From contig JADDOH010001999.1 in the NCBI GenBank assembly GCA_016648135.1, positions 154,607 to 218,606 on the forward strand: DNA of 64,000 nt, given 5' to 3'. Below the pieces are notes generated by a model. That model saw only the letters and a list, made by a program, of their open reading frames with translations. It was not told where the DNA came from and made no database searches. This document shows positions 12,330 through 23,508 of this stretch, piece by piece. Position 1 is the stretch's first letter. Each line of letters starts with the position of its first letter. This stretch comes from Agrypnia vestita. Lineage: Eukaryota > Arthropoda > Insecta > Trichoptera > Phryganeidae. The position numbers and the translations under genes were made by a program.

Positions 12330-12992
12330 AAAATAATTATTTTGTTAAAATACCCGTCAACAAAGTTAATGCTTTAAATATTTAAAATACCTGTAATAAA
12401 ATAATCTAATTACTATTTTAACGGAACCCGGTCAACTGGAACCTTAATTACGTGGATGGACCTCGTACGCTGCGATACATATTCAATTAACTTTATTATT
12501 TCAGCACACGCTGCCCGTATTTAATTACGGGGCGGTTAAGGCTACGCGGGACAAATTGTGGTTTTAATTATTATTTCGTTTTTTTATACAAATATTAGTC
12601 AGTGGGTACATGAAAGCCGCTTAATTGCATACTGACAATAATGTGAACCAAAATACAACCAGGCAAGACTTGCGTAAACTTTCTAACTCTTTTTCTAGGT
12701 GCTGTTATCTCGAGGAATATTTTTATTTATATCATATTTATATATATTATAATTAGAACCTGGAGCTTCGGGTATATGATACCGTTCCAGATATCCCGAG
12801 AAAAGTGAAAAAAGAGCAGATGAGACCCGTAATATACCCAAATGTCTCATCTACAAGTCAACAGGATCGAGACTCAACAAAGTATAGCCATCAAATCTCT
12901 CACAAATGCTCATCACGTATCTATATTCTTTTATTTCTTAGTTATGATAAAGATTTGTATATAGAGCAATATTTTGTCTATAAAGATTACTT
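12330..12992. other. No identified feature
   Basis: Lies between two oppositely oriented family A ends. AT-rich, with a GC-richer patch at 12420-12560 and no recognisable domain or repeat. Confidence 0.3.
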
Positions 12993-13371
12993 CCATGTAT
13001 GATAGAGTAAAGAATGAAGATATTAGGAATGAATGTAAAGCTGATCGTAGCATAATACAGAGAATAAAAATAGGGTCGCTCAGGTGGTTTGGGCATGTTG
13101 AGCGAATGAATGAGGAAAGAATGGTAAGAAAGATATATGATGCAAGTGTTGACGGCGCCAGAAAGAGAGGGCGACCACGGAAGACATGGCATGACCATAT
13201 TAACCAGATACTGGAAGGTGGTTCTGTTAAAAGCCTGAACAACCGTCGAGCTTGCATGCGAAGATGTATGAATGTAGACGAAGCGAAAGTTGTATGTCAG
13301 GACAGAAGAGTATGGCGCTCTATCCTCTCTGCCTACCCCTACGGGGAAACGGCGTGATGGTAAGTAAGTAA
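12993..13371 (+). mobile_element. Non-LTR retrotransposon family A, intact C-terminal end
   Basis: An open frame (12974-13357) encodes the C-terminal end of a reverse transcriptase polyprotein. It includes IYDASVDGARKRGRPRKTWH near its middle, preceded by LRWFGHVERMNEERMVRK and followed by an RRACMRRCMNVDEAK-type stretch. The stop is TGA at 13355-13357, followed by a short (GTAA)n tail. Such WFGH..RM and GRPR.TW segments lie beyond the RT domain in several insect LINE lineages. The RT and endonuclease parts are absent: a dead 5'-truncated copy whose remaining frame is unbroken. Confidence 0.85.
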
Positions 13372-15139
13372 GATTACTTTATAAATAAATCACATCCCTT
13401 AAATTGTATAAGTAATAGACATAGAACAAAGGGACAAATAAAGATATTATCTTTAAGAACCACCATGGTAAAAAAATCACTATACATACTTGGGAGTTAA
13501 ATGGTACAATACATTGTTGTCGCACAAAAAATTTTAGGAAAGATATGTTCTAAAATACACACAGTAAGTCAAGAAGTCAAATCCTTGATTTTGGACAACG
13601 ATGTATTGTTACATTGCCCACATGTCACAAATGGTTTTTGTATAATCAAAAATTATTACTTCTAAATGGTTTCTGCTTTTGTACTTTAATTTGGCTTATA
13701 AATACTTCTCCCATAAGCTCGAGCTATTGGCTCGTATTATGGGGAGTATAATGTCATTTAAATGTAAAAACATAGATTTAATTTATTATAAAAAAACTGT
13801 ATTATGTATCTACTATATAAATAGATAAAATAAAATAAAATAAACATTTTACAAACATAACTTATTACAAAAATCTATAACTTCGTAATTATAAGTAATA
13901 CTTAGTAAATACTTTCATTTTAATCGTATCTCTAATACTATAATATTCATTAAATAAAAGATTATTGTAACATTAATTCTTTAATTCACTCTTTATTAAA
14001 CTTTAATTCTTCATATTTTCCTGCATCTTATTATACGTTTTTAACCCTCTGTACACTATTTTTTTGTGTACGAGTATATACTTTTTTATACGTTAATATG
14101 ATAATATACTTATTTTAAGTTTCATAAATATAATTTTTACTACTTACGACAATTTTATCAAAAAATATTTTGATATTTTGTTATTAATTTTTTTTTGTAC
14201 AAATATGAAATACACGGGTATTTTTTTAATTTGAAGTTAAATTGAGTTTAAACGACAATCTGACTACTAATTACAACTCACTAAAACTACATAGGTACAG
14301 TGCAACGCAGATAACAAAACAATACTAGTGGGTAAAAATTGTGCAACGATAAAGAAATTCATAGATTAAAGTGAAATGTTATAACATGTCATAACATATT
14401 ACGATAAAAAATAAAATTAACAATGAATACAAAGATGCATGAGTAAATAATGTGATCATAGAAATGCATAAGAACATAATAAATATAACATACAATAAAT
14501 ACATTGCACAAACATATAAAAACATAGTTACGCGAAAAAATGCCAGTGGAAATTACGTGAATACGCACCTCATCTATCATCGGGTCATTCGCAACCTGAG
14601 CGACATATTCAGCGCTTTGTTGCAAAAAATATATATCCGAAGGAAAGTTTCTCGGGCTGATTCTCCCGCACCCTTATTTTCTTTCAGTCCCAGCTTTGTA
14701 ACATCGAAATCCAGGTTTAGAAAAGACATTTCAGTCTTTGTGACTGAAAATCGAAAAAAATCAAAATCTTTTCTACATTTTTTCACTGAAAATGTACAAA
14801 GAACTTTTCATATTATTTTACATCATGTGACATGTTTCCACATCTACGCTATTTTTCAATTTCCAACTGTTGAGTTCATTTGAAGATGAAATTTCATTTG
14901 CTACAAGAATTGAAACATACATTTTCTTTAATGTTGATAATTTTTCTCATTTGGAGTAATCGCTAGTATTTTTTAAGTAATCTAAATATTATCAAAAGAG
15001 TCTAAAAACAATCTAAAATCCACTACATAATTCTTAAAGAAACCATAATCACTAGATACATGGATAAACAGGTCGAAAATTCGCGAACCAACATTTACGT
15101 ATAAAAGTGATGATAAGTGTGCGCAAGCATGGTTGTTAT
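13372..15139. other. AT-rich, no identified feature
   Basis: No shared repeat seen. The longest frames (78 and 143 codons near 14389-14883) are low-complexity and lysine/asparagine-rich with no domain, so I treat them as chance. Confidence 0.3.
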
Positions 15140-15441
15140 TGTGACATTACAGCAATTACATAGATTTAGCGAAAGTAGCAAATAAGCCAAATATCAGAGA
15201 GTAATAATAATTAAGAGAGTACCTTATAGGCGCTTGGAAAATAAGTGCGATCACAGACGTGCGAATATCCCAGAAAGACGAATATAAAATGTTCCACAGA
15301 CGAGTAGTTAGTGCGAAATATTGTGAATTGCAGAATAGATCTCCAATTTAATTCATGTCTAATGGTTTAATTACATAGATTATTAAATCGAAAATTAATT
15401 TCCAGTGTTTCATTTTTCTTCCACAGACACGCACTGTGACA
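15140..15441 (+). repeat. LTR copy, Gypsy-like
   Basis: Starts TGTGACATTACAG and ends GCACTGTGACA. The last 80 bp contain TTAATTTCCAGTGTTTCATT, the block shared with the LTRs at 22936 and 34525. No clean target duplication was seen and no internal region adjoins it. Confidence 0.55.
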
Positions 15442-16034
15442 ATATATTTCTGATACATATTATGTTAAGAAAAGTTTGATTTCCTAATATCTATATAAGA
15501 ACGCTATCCACTGAACACAGTTGGATTTTCCAACACAATAAATCGTAAGCATTCTTCGCTGGTCGATCTGCGCTCATACAGTATATATATATATATATTT
15601 GTTTTATATATATTTTAAATTCAATTGTTATAAATATCTTTGAACATAATAAACATATACACGTGCAAACTGCATCAGGGTGCGTACCCTTTCTTAATTG
15701 TTTACATTTACTGATCTACTTAGTTAGTAGATCATTCTTTTTCTTTCCACTCCTGATTCCCTTTTTACCTTTAATTTTTTGACACGCATGGTTTGTTCTC
15801 AACTTAATCCTTTCATTTTTATATTTTCTTATATTGTATCTTTATATTGTTAAGTTAATTCATGTTAAGTTTGAAACTTCTAAGATATTCTCTTTACTAT
15901 TTAATATTCATGTGTCAACTGATTTTTATTTATACTGTTAAATTCCCATAAGTAAATAAATAAAAATTAACCCAGCTTTTTTAATGCTTCTGTAAAATAT
16001 TTAAAAGAACTTACCCTCTCTATATCTCTACACA

Positions 16035-16165
16035 GGATCGCTGCCGCCTCGTCGCAGCCTATTGGCTGATCTTTTGTTTGTCTTGCGGCGAGGTGAATCG
16101 CGGCTGGAGTCAAACATCGCGGTACTCGTTGACCGCTTCAGCGAGCGGATAACTCATCCATATAC
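16035..16165. other. Short GC-rich island with CCAAT-type box
   Basis: CpG-rich relative to its flanks and includes CCTATTGGCTGATC, a Y-box/CCAAT-like motif. A 66-codon frame starts within it but shows no domain. Promoter or enhancer identity is a guess. Confidence 0.25.
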
Positions 16166-16536
16166 AGAGGGGGCCAAAAAATGTATGCACAGGTTAATAG
16201 TATCTACATTTTTCAGAAGTATAATTAAATTACGGCAACGATTTGTAGCATATCTTGCATGAATGCTAACATCAGCACGTGATACACATGACCGTAAAAA
16301 AATGGCGGGATATGGTAGTCATTCAAGGAGCGCAAAACCATTTTAAGTTTTTTTTTAATCAAATTAAAAACAAATATGGTTTTAACAAAACTTAAAATGT
16401 TGTTAAAGTACTACAGAAATTGTATACATTGCGATCCATAAACTTCATACGTCCATGTAGACATGGATGTCAATACCGGGGCTAAACGTTTGATTTAGGT
16501 TATCACGTTTACGTGTTTTAGGCCTTTAACAACCTT

Positions 16537-16640
16537 AATTTATTATATGGTAATATAATGGGACCATGTGGAGAGAATGTCCAAGGTTTAATTTAATTTA
16601 TTATATGGTAATATAATGGGACCATGTGGAGAGAATGTCC
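16537..16640 (+). repeat. 58-bp tandem duplication
   Basis: The block beginning AATTTATTATATGGTAATAT is repeated almost exactly at 16537 and 16595. It directly precedes the family B retrotransposon end, so it may belong to that element. Confidence 0.8.
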
Positions 16641-16836
16641 GAGCATTACACACCAAAGTCCCTGCTGAACTCAAGGCCAATAGGGCGAAGGAGCTTGCGT
16701 CCTCAAAGATTTCTCTGCCTTAGAGTTTCGAAACTGGGGAGAGCTGGCATTAGACCGAGATAAGTGGAGGAAAATTATTGAAGAGGCCAAGACCCACCAA
16801 GGGTTGTAGTGCCAAGAATGATGATGATGATGAATA
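16641..16836 (+). mobile_element. Non-LTR retrotransposon family B, 3' end
   Basis: On the plus strand DRDKWRKIIEEAKTHQGL followed by a TAG stop is encoded at 16756-16809. This W(R/K)xxVEEAKT-type ending closes a common insect LINE lineage. It is followed by a (GAT)n tail at 16818-16833, normal for a LINE 3' end. Upstream coding sequence is frameshifted. A scrap of the same ending recurs at 40740-40777. Confidence 0.65.
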
Positions 16837-17130
16837 TAATATACATTATTTTTTGAAAACACTAACTAGCTGGCGGGTAACATACAAATGCTACGAATAT
16901 CTATTTTATCTGGCATTCACGTACTCTACCATTCGCGATCGTTTAAGAGCAACACTTCAATGACAAGTCACCCTCTACTCTTCATTTTTATGAGAAATGC
17001 TATCGTTTTGAAACATCGGGAGTACAACGGTCCTTCTCAAGATCGGGATTCAGTCCTTCTCAGAACCAACTGACGCGGGTGACCCGAGATAATTTACCTC
17101 CTACATATTTAATCCGCGAGATCATAAATT

Positions 17131-17625
17131 CTACATGCTGGGTGTCTCATAAGTAGTAGAAAAAACTTTACTTTACGTTTATTCCTGCCTTGATGATGAG
17201 ACAAAAATGTTTAAACAACTATCACCTAATATAAATAGTTATGGAGATATGCAATTTCAAATTTTCATTTTTTTCGAATAACTTATTTCTTACAAAAAAT
17301 ATATCTATCGTTACAGTAACTTGTATCGATTATGAAAAATTCATTAATTCATTCGCTTCAACACAAGACGAATTAATTGATAAGAACCTTACAAAAACTT
17401 AAAATAGATTTTTTTCACAAGGTTTTTATCATTTTATTTGAGTTGTATTAAAGTGAATGAATTTTTCACTATCGATATAAGTTACTGTTACGATAGTTCT
17501 ACTTTTACGAAAAATAATACGGAAATATTGAAAAAAATGTAATATTTTATATCGCATACCTGTATAACTATTTGTATTAGGTCGTTATTGCTTGAACATT
17601 TCAAGGCAGGAAAAAAAACACCTTT
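17131..17625. mobile_element. MITE family B, nearly complete copy
   Basis: Inverted arms: TATTCCTGCCTTGATGATGA and AATAGTTATGGAGATATGCA on the left; CGCATACCTGTATAACTATT and CATTTCAAGGCAGGAA on the right. The arms diverge more than in the copy at 50747. The outer left end is a mutated TACATGCTGGGTGTC. Non-coding. Confidence 0.75.
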
Positions 17626-18229
17626 TATTATTAATTTTCTTATATAGCCTAGTATAGTATACCTAAATATACTTTTTAACTGTGCTATTATATATACATT
17701 TTTATATATATATCCATGCACATGATTTTTTATATATATTACTTTACTTTCATTATTGCTTTTGTATTATACAATATATACTGTTCTTATTATCCACTTC
17801 TTATATTAATGTACTCAATATATTAATTAATTAATCTTATAGCTATATAGTATTTTGTTTTATATCTTTATTATTTTTTGTTCAGCTGCTCATCTCGGCA
17901 CAGGTTCTTCCTAGTGAGATGAGCGGCTCCATCTCCTATGTCATGTAACAAGATGAAGATAAATAAATAAATAAAAATATAAATATATATATATATATAT
18001 ATGCACAACTTTATTTATTTTTCTTCACCTTACATTCTTCACATGTATACACGAATAAGGTTGTATTGAAAAATATAAAGGTTCCTAAATTGCGTTGTAA
18101 TTCACCGAAAAATGAAATATGCAAACCGCCCGCTCGCCCCACATACGATTTACCCCAATCAAAATCAAATCACCAAAAAATATTTGTTCCCTTACGATGT
18201 ATTGGAGCCAATATCGCGATCCGGGAAAA
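17626..18229. other. AT-rich with (TA)n runs
   Basis: TA/ATAT runs near 17705 and 17985-18001. No gene or shared repeat identified. Confidence 0.4.
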
Positions 18230-18370
18230 GGAAAACTCGTTTGTAATCAGTTACCATTGTTGTAAGTTGCGGACGCGGGCGCGGGGCGGGAAGGTGGCGC
18301 GGGGGGAGAGGGGGAGAAGAAAGATGAAGAAGTTTGGACTGGAAGTTGCGGCGGGTAAGCCAGGTTAATA
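18230..18370. other. Very GC-rich CpG island-like patch
   Basis: Contains GGACGCGGGCGCGGGGCGGG and purine-rich GGGGGGAGAGGGGGAG, unlike anything else in the window. A short ATG frame (18324 on) runs into GCGGGTAAGC, which resembles a 5' splice site, so a small first exon is conceivable. Nothing downstream confirms it. Confidence 0.35.
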
Positions 18371-18984
18371 CTTTTGACTTGGATAGATCGTGAGGCTTTG
18401 CTTGATGCGTTCGTGACCCAGGTGCAAAAATAATGTTTCTCATTCCCGGGACACTTTCAGGGAGCATATTTACTGTGTACCTACAAAATGACTCGTAATA
18501 TTCTCTTCGCTTTTGGCAGTCGGCTTTTTAATGTAAACATTTTGTTTCTCTAAATAAGAGTGTGGGCTGTTTTCAAGGGAGTTTGTAGAATTTCATATTC
18601 ACATGTATAAAAGCACTTGTTTTAGGTTCTACTCATTTTATTTAGTTGAGTCTTCGTCATTCACATAGAATGTATTGAAAATAATCACATTTCTTTACTT
18701 GACATTCCAATTATAAGACCTGTAATAAAAAAATAAATGTAGTTGTAAATAAAATAAGACATCTTGAATAAAATAAAATTTCCTTTCGAATGAAGTATAA
18801 AGCTTTAGCATTTTATTAATTTGACGCGCATTTTTGAATTTAAAAAAATACCATTATATACGTATTTTAAAAGAAAAATATATAAACTTTAATCTCTCAA
18901 AATATAAAATCTGTATGTAAACCATTCTAAAAAAAAATATTGATTGTATTATTTATATATATCTACTTATATTATTTGATTAAT

Positions 18985-19022
18985 TACACCAACATGTTTC
19001 GGAAATACCTTTCCATCATCAG
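18985..19022 (-). ncRNA. Hammerhead-ribozyme-like core (Penelope-type)
   Basis: On the minus strand: CTGATGA (19022-19016), then stem II GGAAA-GGTA-TTTCC with five perfect pairs, then GAAA (19000-18997). Then comes a minimal stem III, ACA...TGT with a 6-nt loop, and a GTA cleavage triplet ending at 18985. All invariant hammerhead core bases are present. Hammerheads with very short stem III are known from terminal repeats of Penelope-like elements. Stem I pairing is weak, so activity is uncertain. Surrounding sequence (18960-19045) is probably the element's terminal repeat. Confidence 0.6.
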
Positions 19023-19137
19023 GTTGTTGTATTACTGTCAAAATATCAGAATTAAATGTCAATCTACAATGTTACTTAATCAAATGAAAAAATAAACTAT
19101 TCTAATTAATCTATTCAATTTGTTTTAAATTATGTTA

Positions 19138-19688
19138 CAGTAGAGACTTGATTAACCGGACTAATTTTTGTCATAAGTCATTCGGGCAATCGAAAATCCA
19201 GATATATGAATGAATGAAGAAAACCATTTTTTGTACCTACATCTGTACCTACATATGTATGATTAATACTAGAAAGATAACTTACCTCGCCCGCGTATTC
19301 TTAATTCTAGGTGTCTATTAAAAACATTTTCTTAATATCACTTATCGTGGAAGTACCCCACAATACTTATCAGCTAACTTGCGACCGGTTTCTCCTTTTT
19401 TTAATGAATCAATAATATTTATTTTATCATTTAATTACAACATCACTCTCTAACGCTCTGGCATTTTTAGCACAGATGTGAAATGATGCAACGCAGCAGA
19501 GTAACGATTGTACCTAAATGTCAAAAACAATAATAAAACACAAGAGTGCTCGCGTGGGGCGTAAACACAGTTGCGACATGTCGGTGCACGCGCGGATTAA
19601 ACGATCCGCAAAGTTATTTGATCGCGGTTGACAATCCGGATAATCGCGAATCCTTATAACTGAGGTTCGGATAATCGAGTTTCCATTG
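19138..19688. mobile_element. Pogo/Tigger-like non-autonomous DNA transposon
   Basis: The left end CAGTAGAGACTTGATTAACC and right end GGATAATCGAGTTTCCATTG are inverted partners of the kind seen in pogo/Tigger elements (CAGT...CTCGATTA.CCGG). Both sides are flanked by TA, the expected target duplication. The roughly 550-bp interior has no open transposase. It includes a CpG-rich stretch near 19550-19660 with further CGGATAATCG-type repeats. Confidence 0.7.
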
Positions 19689-20384
19689 TATTTAAAAATA
19701 TTAACAATTACTATTTTAAATAATCGTACTTTATCGTTTCTTTTGAATCTAAAAATCTTACAAATCTTACTTCATATCCCTACAATAATAATAAAAAAAT
19801 TAACTCAACAATCATAAATCTAAAATGATTTTTATAGGTTTTTATTGCATTTCGGCAAATCTAATTCGGCCCTGGAATTATTTTCGTATATTCTTCCAAC
19901 TATTATTATTATTTGTTGGAGACATTCAAAGTATGTCGGAATATTCTCTAATGGGCTCAATTAATCATAGAACTTCCGATTAGCTGTCAATGTTTGACCT
20001 ATATTTTAGAAACGAGATACTTTATTATCTTGCCATCTGAAATATGGACCAGGACAAATGTTGACTCACAATACCTCCGTTCCTTTTGTTAATGAATCAC
20101 AACTTTTTTGAAGCTAAGCTTATTTTATTGCCAGAAAGCTCTTGTAATTTTATTGCAGAAAAGAAGAGTCGTAGCAATAAAATATTTAGGTTGCCAGTTT
20201 ACATCGCGACGTATTAAACAGATCTTTCATATAAAAATAAAATAAAAGTAAATAATAAAGTATTTTTTTATTATTTCACGCACCGCTTTTATCGCCGCGT
20301 AGCTGTTTAAATGATATTTTATTCATTCTTAAAAAATATTTTAATTTTCAAATAAAAAATATTTTAAATTAATAAAAATTTGAT
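19689..20384. other. AT-rich, no identified feature
   Basis: No coding potential and no repeat shared with other parts of the window. Confidence 0.3.
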
Positions 20385-20545
20385 AATGTGTGGACGTTCT
20401 TACGGTGGAATTACGAATGGAAAGCCAGCTCATACAGCTGGTAAGCAATGAGACATCATATAAGAGACTTCCATCCACTTTTCTCAAATATAAATTAGCT
20501 TCGTCTCTTTGAGACTTCTATAATTTATCCTTATTTTAGAAAACA
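20385..20545 (+). repeat. Interspersed repeat C, copy
   Basis: Shares GTTCTTACGGTGGAATTACG, AGAGACTTCCATCCACTTTT and CTTCGTCTC...TCTATAATTTATCC with 56695-56870. The related right half occurs at 9885 and 29475. Non-coding dispersed repeat; class not resolved. Confidence 0.7.
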
Positions 20546-21288
20546 GATTTATTTATTGACTTGCTGTCTGTCAGTCAAAAATCTTCCCGAATAAAAATTG
20601 CCCTGAAATTTGGCGTAAAGTCGTATTCCTGATGACAGTATAATAATAATTCACCAGTTTTACATAATCAGTTAAAATAATCAACAAAATATTTAAAACG
20701 CTGAAGAATTATGTTATCGGGTACTGTACAATGCTTGTGACGTCTATTTTGTTTTAAGTGACATTTGATTTATGAATTTAATCGAATTTGAAAAAGAAAC
20801 AAGTCTACGACACAATGCGAATTGATTTAATGTGACAAAGAAACAAAAGTATAAAATAATATTATGTTAAAATAAATAAGAATAAGCTTTTATAAAAAAA
20901 ATATTGTAAAGGTGGAAATAATATTTGATCACGTTTATGTGAATGTAAATCAAATTAAAAGCCTGGAGCGTTTTATCTGAAGCCCCAACGATCGATTGCA
21001 TTAAATAAGGTATGCTATCACATAACTATTTTAAACTGTCTCGTTACAATTTAATTCGATTAGTTATGTTTACCTCATACCACAAATTGCCGATACTTGC
21101 CCCATTGACGTACATACATTCTTTGATCTTAGTACTGTGGCTGTAAACAAATATATGTATTTTCTCATATGTAATTATTTTTTATAAAATATTGTTTTTT
21201 TAATTTTTTTAATTATCTTTTTTTTATTGTGCGGACAAAGTTGAATTTGTCTACTATTACTTAATGTGTACTTTTCAAAAATTATAAT

Positions 21289-21574
21289 TGTGACAACTAG
21301 TGAGACCATAGATTCATTGCATATATTTACGGACAACAGCAAAGTACCAACCTACGTGCGGTAAATACCTACCTACGTGCGGAATATTCTCGATTAGTGA
21401 ATCAGTGTGACAGAAACGCCGTTATTAAGTATTCCACCGATTCTTGGGGATGATTGGTGTGAATTACGACACGGCATTAAAGTTAAATTTGTGTCCAGTG
21501 ACTTTGTGTGAATTAAATAAACCTTTATAAAATTTAAGTGTTACATTCGTTGTCCCACCACTGCGAGTCCATGA
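21289..21574 (+). repeat. Short LTR copy, Gypsy-like
   Basis: Begins TGTGACAACTAG. It contains CCAGTGACTTTGTGTGAATT and an AATAAA just after, matching the shared 3' LTR block. The end is worn (CCATGA), but TAAT flanks both sides (21285-21288 and 21575-21578), as expected for a 4-bp duplication. ACCTACGTGCGG repeats near 21351 and 21372. Confidence 0.55.
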
Positions 21575-21754
21575 TAATATTATTGAAATATTATTATAAA
21601 TTAATTATGTTTATTCATTTCGATAGCATAAAATATTTTATTCTACGTTTGTAAAATGTATTAAATAGAATAAATAGGTATGTTTCAGTTTATTACGTAT
21701 TTATTTTATTAAAGTTAACTGCTTAAAGCAAAGGTTTGAAAATGATGTAATTCG

Positions 21755-21960
21755 AGTAGCTTGTTGGTTTTGTGGTTAGGACTCTCGCCTCGTGATCCAA
21801 AGGTCGCAGCTCCATCAGAAAAATGCACCCGCCAATTCTTCGGATCTGATTTAGGGTTTTTGGGAAAATACAATATTCCCCTGGTGGGAATAATCCAAGA
21901 CTGTGGTCCCGTTGTTCATACAATGAAAATAAGTATTTCACTATATAATTTAACGTCCTG
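21755..21960 (+). repeat. SINE with tRNA-like head
   Basis: GTAGCTTGTTGGTTTTGTGG resembles a polymerase III A box. CTCGTGATCCAAAGGTCGCAG occupies the anticodon-to-variable region of a tRNA-like fold, with a worn B box after it. About 140 bp of body follow and lead into the AACCT repeats. The head is not a functional tRNA. Confidence 0.5.
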
Positions 21961-22000
21961 TTAATATAATCTAACTAAAATAATCGTAATCTAAATTAAA

Positions 22001-22134
22001 CAAACCAAACCTAATAACCTAACCTAACCAAACTTAATAACCTAAACAAACCAAACCTAACCTAACCTAACCTAACCTAATCTAACGAAACCTAATAACC
22101 TAACCAAACCAAACCTATTAACCTAACCTAACCT
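22001..22134. repeat. Interstitial TTAGG telomere-type repeat
   Basis: About 130 bp of AACCT units, i.e. TTAGG on the minus strand, the ancestral insect telomere repeat. Five perfect units run at about 22053-22080, flanked by variants (AACCA, AATAACCT). It could mark an old chromosome end, a repair event, or simply the tail of the SINE just upstream. Confidence 0.8.
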
Positions 22135-22309
22135 CATATATTGCCTATGAAATGTCAAAATATGCAGTGCATTTTTCGAAACTTTAAAGTGTAATATCTT
22201 ATTTAATACTTACTATTTAAACGTAAATTATCTTTCATTTTGTTATTAGCACATTCAATAATATAGTGAAATACTCATTTTTGTTGTATAAGCAATGGGA
22301 CCATTGTCT

Positions 22310-22510
22310 TGGATTTAGCCCCCTGGTGTTGGCTTTTATACACTGAATGGGAGCTGATGTGATTCAATAGAGGATATTATGTGGAACGCAACGGTCCATC
22401 TGAACACCATTCCAAAATATGCATTTCAGAAGTGTTTCCAACAATTGCGGGGCCGCCTGGAGAAGCATATGCATTACATTTATAAATTGGGTTGGGTGTA
22501 CGCTGTCATA
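22310..22510 (+). pseudogene. Tc1/mariner-like transposase fossil
   Basis: On the plus strand 22383-22475 reads NATVHLNTIPKYAFQKCFQQ and then LRGRLEKHMHY. This is the recognisable C-terminal end of one insect Tc1/mariner-like transposase lineage (NxxxxLxxIPxxxFQKCFxxW). Upstream sequence corresponds loosely to the preceding region but has stops. No terminal inverted repeats were found. Confidence 0.6.
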
Positions 22511-22935
22511 AACTAACAAATATTATTTTATATTTCTATATAAAAAACAAGAATTCTTTCAACTTGTTTTAAAATAGACCGTTGCTGTATCTGTCATGGA
22601 TATCGTATTTTATATTAGAAAATAAACAACATTAAAGTTCAAATATGACGATGGTGCAGTATAAAAATAATGCTGAATTGATTTGACCATAATACTCAAT
22701 GAATATATACATTAGATAGCAGTTCGAATCAGCTCGGCGATTGAAGTGCCAACAGAAATATTTCAGTTGATCGCTACGTGTTTGTATGACAAGATGAGGC
22801 TCTACCAGATAAATAACACATGCTATCAAGTAGTCGCATGCAGCGAGTACATCGAAGCGTGACTTTAACGCAGACATATATTTTTGAAAAAAAAACATCG
22901 AAATAAAATATTTATAAGACAAAATATTGAGATAT

Positions 22936-23508
22936 TGTAACGAGATGCTGTAAAAGAATTTACGGAATGTCCGAATCTCTTGTAACATATCATTGCACTA
23001 TCGAAAGATCGAGAACAGCCTATAACAATCTAGGGTTATTTTCAACCTTCGGGAAACGTCTATAAACATCTAGAAATGCCTGGTTAAACCGAGAAGCAAC
23101 CGAAAATATCAGCATTTTCGGGTATAAATACGGCACCGGCCGCAGCGCATAGTTGTCGGGTTGACAGTTCGTTAAGTGCAAAATCGGTGGGAAGTACGCG
23201 CAAGATGGCCGTGAGGAAATTATAGCGAATAATCGAGCGAAGTATATATTTGGCGAAAGAAATTATAGCGATTAATACGAGCAGGAACTGGATATAACTG
23301 GTAAGTGTTAAATACATGTCACCCAGAGATAATAAATTTTCATTTACAAGTGATATACTGCAAAAAGGTGTAATTTAAACGATAGCGTTAAGTTATAATC
23401 GTTTAAAGTGACTTTGTACAGTAAATAGTTATTTAATCATTAATTAATAAATCGCTAATGAATTTCCAGTATTTTCATTCATTCCTTCGATAGCCACGCC
23501 CCGTGATA
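22936..23508 (+). repeat. Solo LTR, Gypsy-like
   Basis: Begins TGTAACGAGATG and ends near GCCCCGTGATA. It has a TATA box (TATAAATA, 23123-23130), then AAGTGACTTTGTACAG, TTAATAAATCG with a polyadenylation signal, and AATTTCCAGTATTTTCATTC. This order is shared with 34525 and 10481. ATAT occurs at both borders, consistent with a worn duplication. No internal region is present. Confidence 0.7.

Noticed and set aside
12080..12385. 101-codon plus-strand frame
   Set aside because: It lies antisense to a family A LINE end; the coding sense is the minus strand.
14452..14883. 143-codon plus-strand frame
   Set aside because: Low-complexity, AT-driven composition, no domain, no splice or promoter context; expected by chance in such DNA.
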